From Thioalkalivibrio sp. (GTDB lineage: Bacteria; Pseudomonadota; Gammaproteobacteria; Ectothiorhodospirales; Ectothiorhodospiraceae), in NCBI GenBank assembly GCA_003563455.1, contig PWRV01000261.1:1-15338 (forward strand): 15,338 nucleotides of DNA, given 5' to 3'. The notes below the pieces were generated by a model. The model was given only the letters and a program-made list of their open reading frames with translations, made no database searches and was not told the origin of the DNA. The translations under genes and the position numbers were made by a program. Position 1 is the first letter of the stretch. Each line of letters begins with the position of its first letter. Shown here one piece after another: positions 13,066-15,338 of the stretch.

Positions 13066-13069
13066 GAGG
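13066..13069 (+). promoter_or_regulatory. Ribosome-binding site deciding the fusA GTG start
   Basis: GAGG, within the longer purine run GAGAGAGG (13062-13069), lies 6 bases before GTG 13076. An in-frame TTG at 13070 touches this site and could not use it. Starting at GTG gives MARKTPIKRYRNIGISAHID, which matches the usual EF-G N-terminus. Confidence 0.85.
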
Positions 13070-13075
13070 TTGACA

Positions 13076-15172
13076 GTGGCACGCAAGACCCCCATCAAGC
13101 GCTACCGAAACATCGGTATCAGCGCACACATCGACGCCGGGAAGACCACGACGACCGAGCGTGTCCTGTTCTATACCGGGATCTCGCACAAGATCGGCGA
13201 GGTTCACGACGGCGCAGCGGCGATGGACTGGATGGAGCAGGAGCAGGAGCGGGGCATCACCATCACCTCCGCCGCGACCACCTGTTTCTGGTCGGGCATG
13301 AGCCAGCAGTTCCCGGAGCACCGCGTCAACATCATCGACACCCCGGGTCACGTGGACTTCACCATCGAGGTGGAGCGGTCGATGCGCGTGCTCGACGGGG
13401 CGTGCATGGTGTACTGCGCTGTGGGCGGTGTGCAGCCGCAGTCCGAGACCGTCTGGCGTCAGGCGACGAAGTATGCGGTTCCGCGCCTCGCGTTCGTGAA
13501 CAAGATGGATCGGGCCGGCGCGAACTTTCTCCGGGTCTACGAACAGATGCGGGAACGCCTGAACGCGAACCCGGTGCCGATCCAGCTGCCGATCGGGGCG
13601 GAGGAGAACTTCAAGGGCGTCATCGACCTCGTGAAGATGAAAGCCGTCTTCTGGAACGAGGAGGACCGGGGCGCGACCTTCGAATACCGCGACATCCCCG
13701 CCGAGCTCCAGGACGAGGCGGCGAAGTGGCGCGAGAACATGGTGGAGGCCGCGGCCGAGGCCAACGAGGAACTGATGGAGAAGTACCTCGAGGGTGGCGA
13801 ACTCAGCGAGGAGGAGATCAAGAAGGGCCTGCGCCAGCGCACGATCGAGCTCGAGATCTTCCCGATGCTGTGTGGCAGCGCCTTCAAGAACAAGGGCGTG
13901 CAGGCCATGCTCGATGCGGTGATCGAGTACCTCCCCTCGCCGGAAGAGGTCCGGGCGATCAAGGGCGTGAAGGCGGGCACCGACGAGGAGATCGAGCGCC
14001 GCGCGGACGACCAGGAACCGTTTGCGGCACTGGCGTTCAAGATCATGACCGACCCCTTTGTCGGCAGCCTGACCTTCGTGCGCGTGTATTCCGGTGTGCT
14101 GGCCGCGGGTGACACCGTGCTGAACACGCAGAACGGCAACCGGGAGCGTATCGGCCGGATCCTGCAGATGCATGCGAACAACCGCGAGGAGATCAAGGAG
14201 CTGCGGGCGGGCGACATCGGGGCCTGCGTGGGGCTGAAGGACATCTTCACCGGCACCACGCTCAGCGCGGTCAACTCGCCGGTCGAGCTCGAGCGGATGG
14301 AGTTCCCCGAGCCCGTGATCTCGATCGCCGTCGAGCCAAAGACGAAGAGCGACCAGGAGAAGATGGGCCTGGCGTTGAACAAGCTCGCGCAGGAAGACCC
14401 CTCCTTCCGCGTGCGGACCGACGAGGAGTCCGGGCAAACGATCATCTCCGGGATGGGCGAACTCCACCTCGAGATCATCGTCGATCGCATGCGGCGCGAG
14501 TTCAAGGTGGAGGCCAATATCGGTCAGCCGCAGGTGGCCTACCGCGAGACCGTGCGCAAGACCGTCGAGCAGGAAGGCAAGTTCGTCCGCCAGTCGGGTG
14601 GTCGCGGCCAGTACGGCCACGTCTGGATCCGGATCGAGCCGCAGGAGCCGGGCGCCGGCTATCTGTTCGAGAACGCGATTGTCGGCGGCGTGGTGCCAAA
14701 GGACTACATTCCGGCAGTGAACAAGGGCATCCAGGAACAGACCGCCAATGGCGTGCTGGCCGGGTTCCCGGTGGTCGACGTGAAGGTCACGCTGTTCGAT
14801 GGCTCCTACCACGATGTCGACTCCTCGGAGATGGCCTTCAAGATCGCCGGATCGATGGCGTTCAAGGAGGGCGCGCTGAAGGCGGGCGCCGTGCTCCTGG
14901 AGCCGATGATGAAGGTCGAGGTCGAGACTCCCGAGGACTACATGGGCGACGTGATGGGCGATCTGAACCGCCGCCGCGGACTGATCCAGGGCATGGAGGA
15001 TGTGGCGGGCCAGAAGCTGCTGCGCGCCGAGGTGCCCCTGTCCGAGATGTTCGGCTATTCGACGACGTTGCGCTCGATGTCCCAGGGTCGCGCGACCTAT
15101 TCGATGGAATTCCAGAAATATGCAGAGGCCCCGGCGAATGTCGCCGAGGCGGTCATCAAGAAGGCTTCCTGA
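13076..15172 (+). CDS. fusA: Elongation factor G
   Basis: EF-G is the GTPase that drives translocation of tRNAs and mRNA, and with RRF splits post-termination ribosomes. The 698 residues (E. coli 704) contain the P-loop AHIDAGKTT (17-25), switch I/G2 around the EQERGITITSAAT stretch, G3 DTPGH (88-92, with the catalytic His92) and G4 NKMD (142-145), followed by domains II-V. Domain III carries ISGMGELHLEI and domain IV GGRGQYGHVWI. The protein ends in the domain V region with LRSMSQGRATYSMEF. This is the canonical translocation form, linked to rpsG and tuf. GTG start as argued for its ribosome-binding site; 19 bases separate it from rpsG. Confidence 0.99.
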   Translation: MARKTPIKRYRNIGISAHIDAGKTTTTERVLFYTGISHKIGEVHDGAAAMDWMEQEQERGITITSAATTCFWSGMSQQFPEHRVNIIDTPGHVDFTIEVERSMRVLDGACMVYCAVGGVQPQSETVWRQATKYAVPRLAFVNKMDRAGANFLRVYEQMRERLNANPVPIQLPIGAEENFKGVIDLVKMKAVFWNEEDRGATFEYRDIPAELQDEAAKWRENMVEAAAEANEELMEKYLEGGELSEEEIKKGLRQRTIELEIFPMLCGSAFKNKGVQAMLDAVIEYLPSPEEVRAIKGVKAGTDEEIERRADDQEPFAALAFKIMTDPFVGSLTFVRVYSGVLAAGDTVLNTQNGNRERIGRILQMHANNREEIKELRAGDIGACVGLKDIFTGTTLSAVNSPVELERMEFPEPVISIAVEPKTKSDQEKMGLALNKLAQEDPSFRVRTDEESGQTIISGMGELHLEIIVDRMRREFKVEANIGQPQVAYRETVRKTVEQEGKFVRQSGGRGQYGHVWIRIEPQEPGAGYLFENAIVGGVVPKDYIPAVNKGIQEQTANGVLAGFPVVDVKVTLFDGSYHDVDSSEMAFKIAGSMAFKEGALKAGAVLLEPMMKVEVETPEDYMGDVMGDLNRRRGLIQGMEDVAGQKLLRAEVPLSEMFGYSTTLRSMSQGRATYSMEFQKYAEAPANVAEAVIKKAS

Positions 15173-15216
15173 TCGCCACCTCAGTCACCCGATAACCAGT
15201 TCAAGAGGTTCGAGTC

Positions 15217-15338
15217 GTGTCCAAGGAAAAGTTTGAGCGTAAGAAGACGCATGTGAATGTGGGAACGATTGGTCACGTGGACCACGGGAAGACGACGCTG
15301 ACGGCGGCGTTGACGGTGGTGCAGGGGAAGAAGTTTGG
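15217..15338 (+). CDS. tuf: Elongation factor Tu, N-terminal fragment (second tuf copy, cut by window edge)
   Basis: The first 40 codons of EF-Tu, starting with GTG (as in E. coli tuf genes) after AAGAGG at 15203-15208. The sequence reads VSKEKFERKKTHVNVG, then the P-loop GHVDHGKTTLTAAL that binds GTP phosphates. It lies 44 bases after fusA with no terminator between, so it is the distal gene of the str operon. Codon choice is unlike its neighbours: all six Thr codons are ACG, all five internal Val codons are GTG, both Phe codons are TTT, and Gly uses GGA/GGT/GGG with no GGC. fusA and rpoC prefer ACC, GTC/GTG, TTC and GGC. The fragment is too short to say whether this continues. Confidence 0.97.
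   Translation, partial: MSKEKFERKKTHVNVGTIGHVDHGKTTLTAALTVVQGKKF

Noticed and set aside
13070..13098. TTGACA at 13070-13075 as a fusA/tuf promoter.
   Set aside because: It overlaps the ribosome-binding region and no -10 match lies 17 bases downstream (CATCAA).

Overview
The window is a GC-rich stretch of core bacterial housekeeping DNA: the transcription/translation 'macro-locus' tuf - tRNA-Trp - secE - nusG - rplK - rplA - rplJ - rplL - rpoB - rpoC - rpsL - rpsG - fusA - tuf. All genes are on the + strand, packed tightly, and nearly every base is accounted for. Two tuf copies bracketing the locus, a tRNA-Trp between the first tuf and secE, and RpoB/RpoC/S12/S7/EF-G sequences close to the E. 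coli and Pseudomonas forms point to a high-GC gammaproteobacterium. The residue numbering of the RpoC zinc and Mg sites is identical to E. coli. An Ectothiorhodospiraceae/Thioalkalivibrio-like lineage is a guess from general sequence feel only.

Layout: (1) 1-181, the 3' end of one tuf copy, an extended -10-like element on its stop codon, and a strong intrinsic terminator. (2) 197-1226, tRNA-Trp, then the translocon subunit SecE and the elongation factor NusG. (3) 1294-3588, ribosomal stalk and L1-arm proteins L11, L1, L10 and L7/L12, with a structured L10 leader (about 2463-2519) upstream of rplJ. (4) 3717-12078, rpoB and rpoC, coding the beta and beta' subunits of RNA polymerase, each preceded by an intercistronic hairpin. 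(5) 12091-15338, the str operon: a near-consensus sigma-70 promoter, a leader terminator, then rpsL, rpsG, fusA and the start of the second tuf copy.

The genes work together as the machine that makes RNA polymerase and the factor-binding parts of the ribosome (L11, L10, L7/L12, EF-G, EF-Tu, S12, S7). NusG couples the two processes.

I saw no mobile element, CRISPR array, defence system or unknown protein. The coding content is ordinary. What deserves a second look is the non-coding control DNA: two intrinsic terminators, one before tRNA-Trp and one before rpsL, each lie downstream of a promoter-like element and upstream of the gene it should serve, and they share nearly the same T-tract tail. 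The str promoter also has an inverted repeat flanking its -10 box. The rpsL-rpsG spacer is too short to hold an E. coli-type S7 operator. No gene-free stretch exceeds 300 bases; the longest is rplA-rplJ at about 210.
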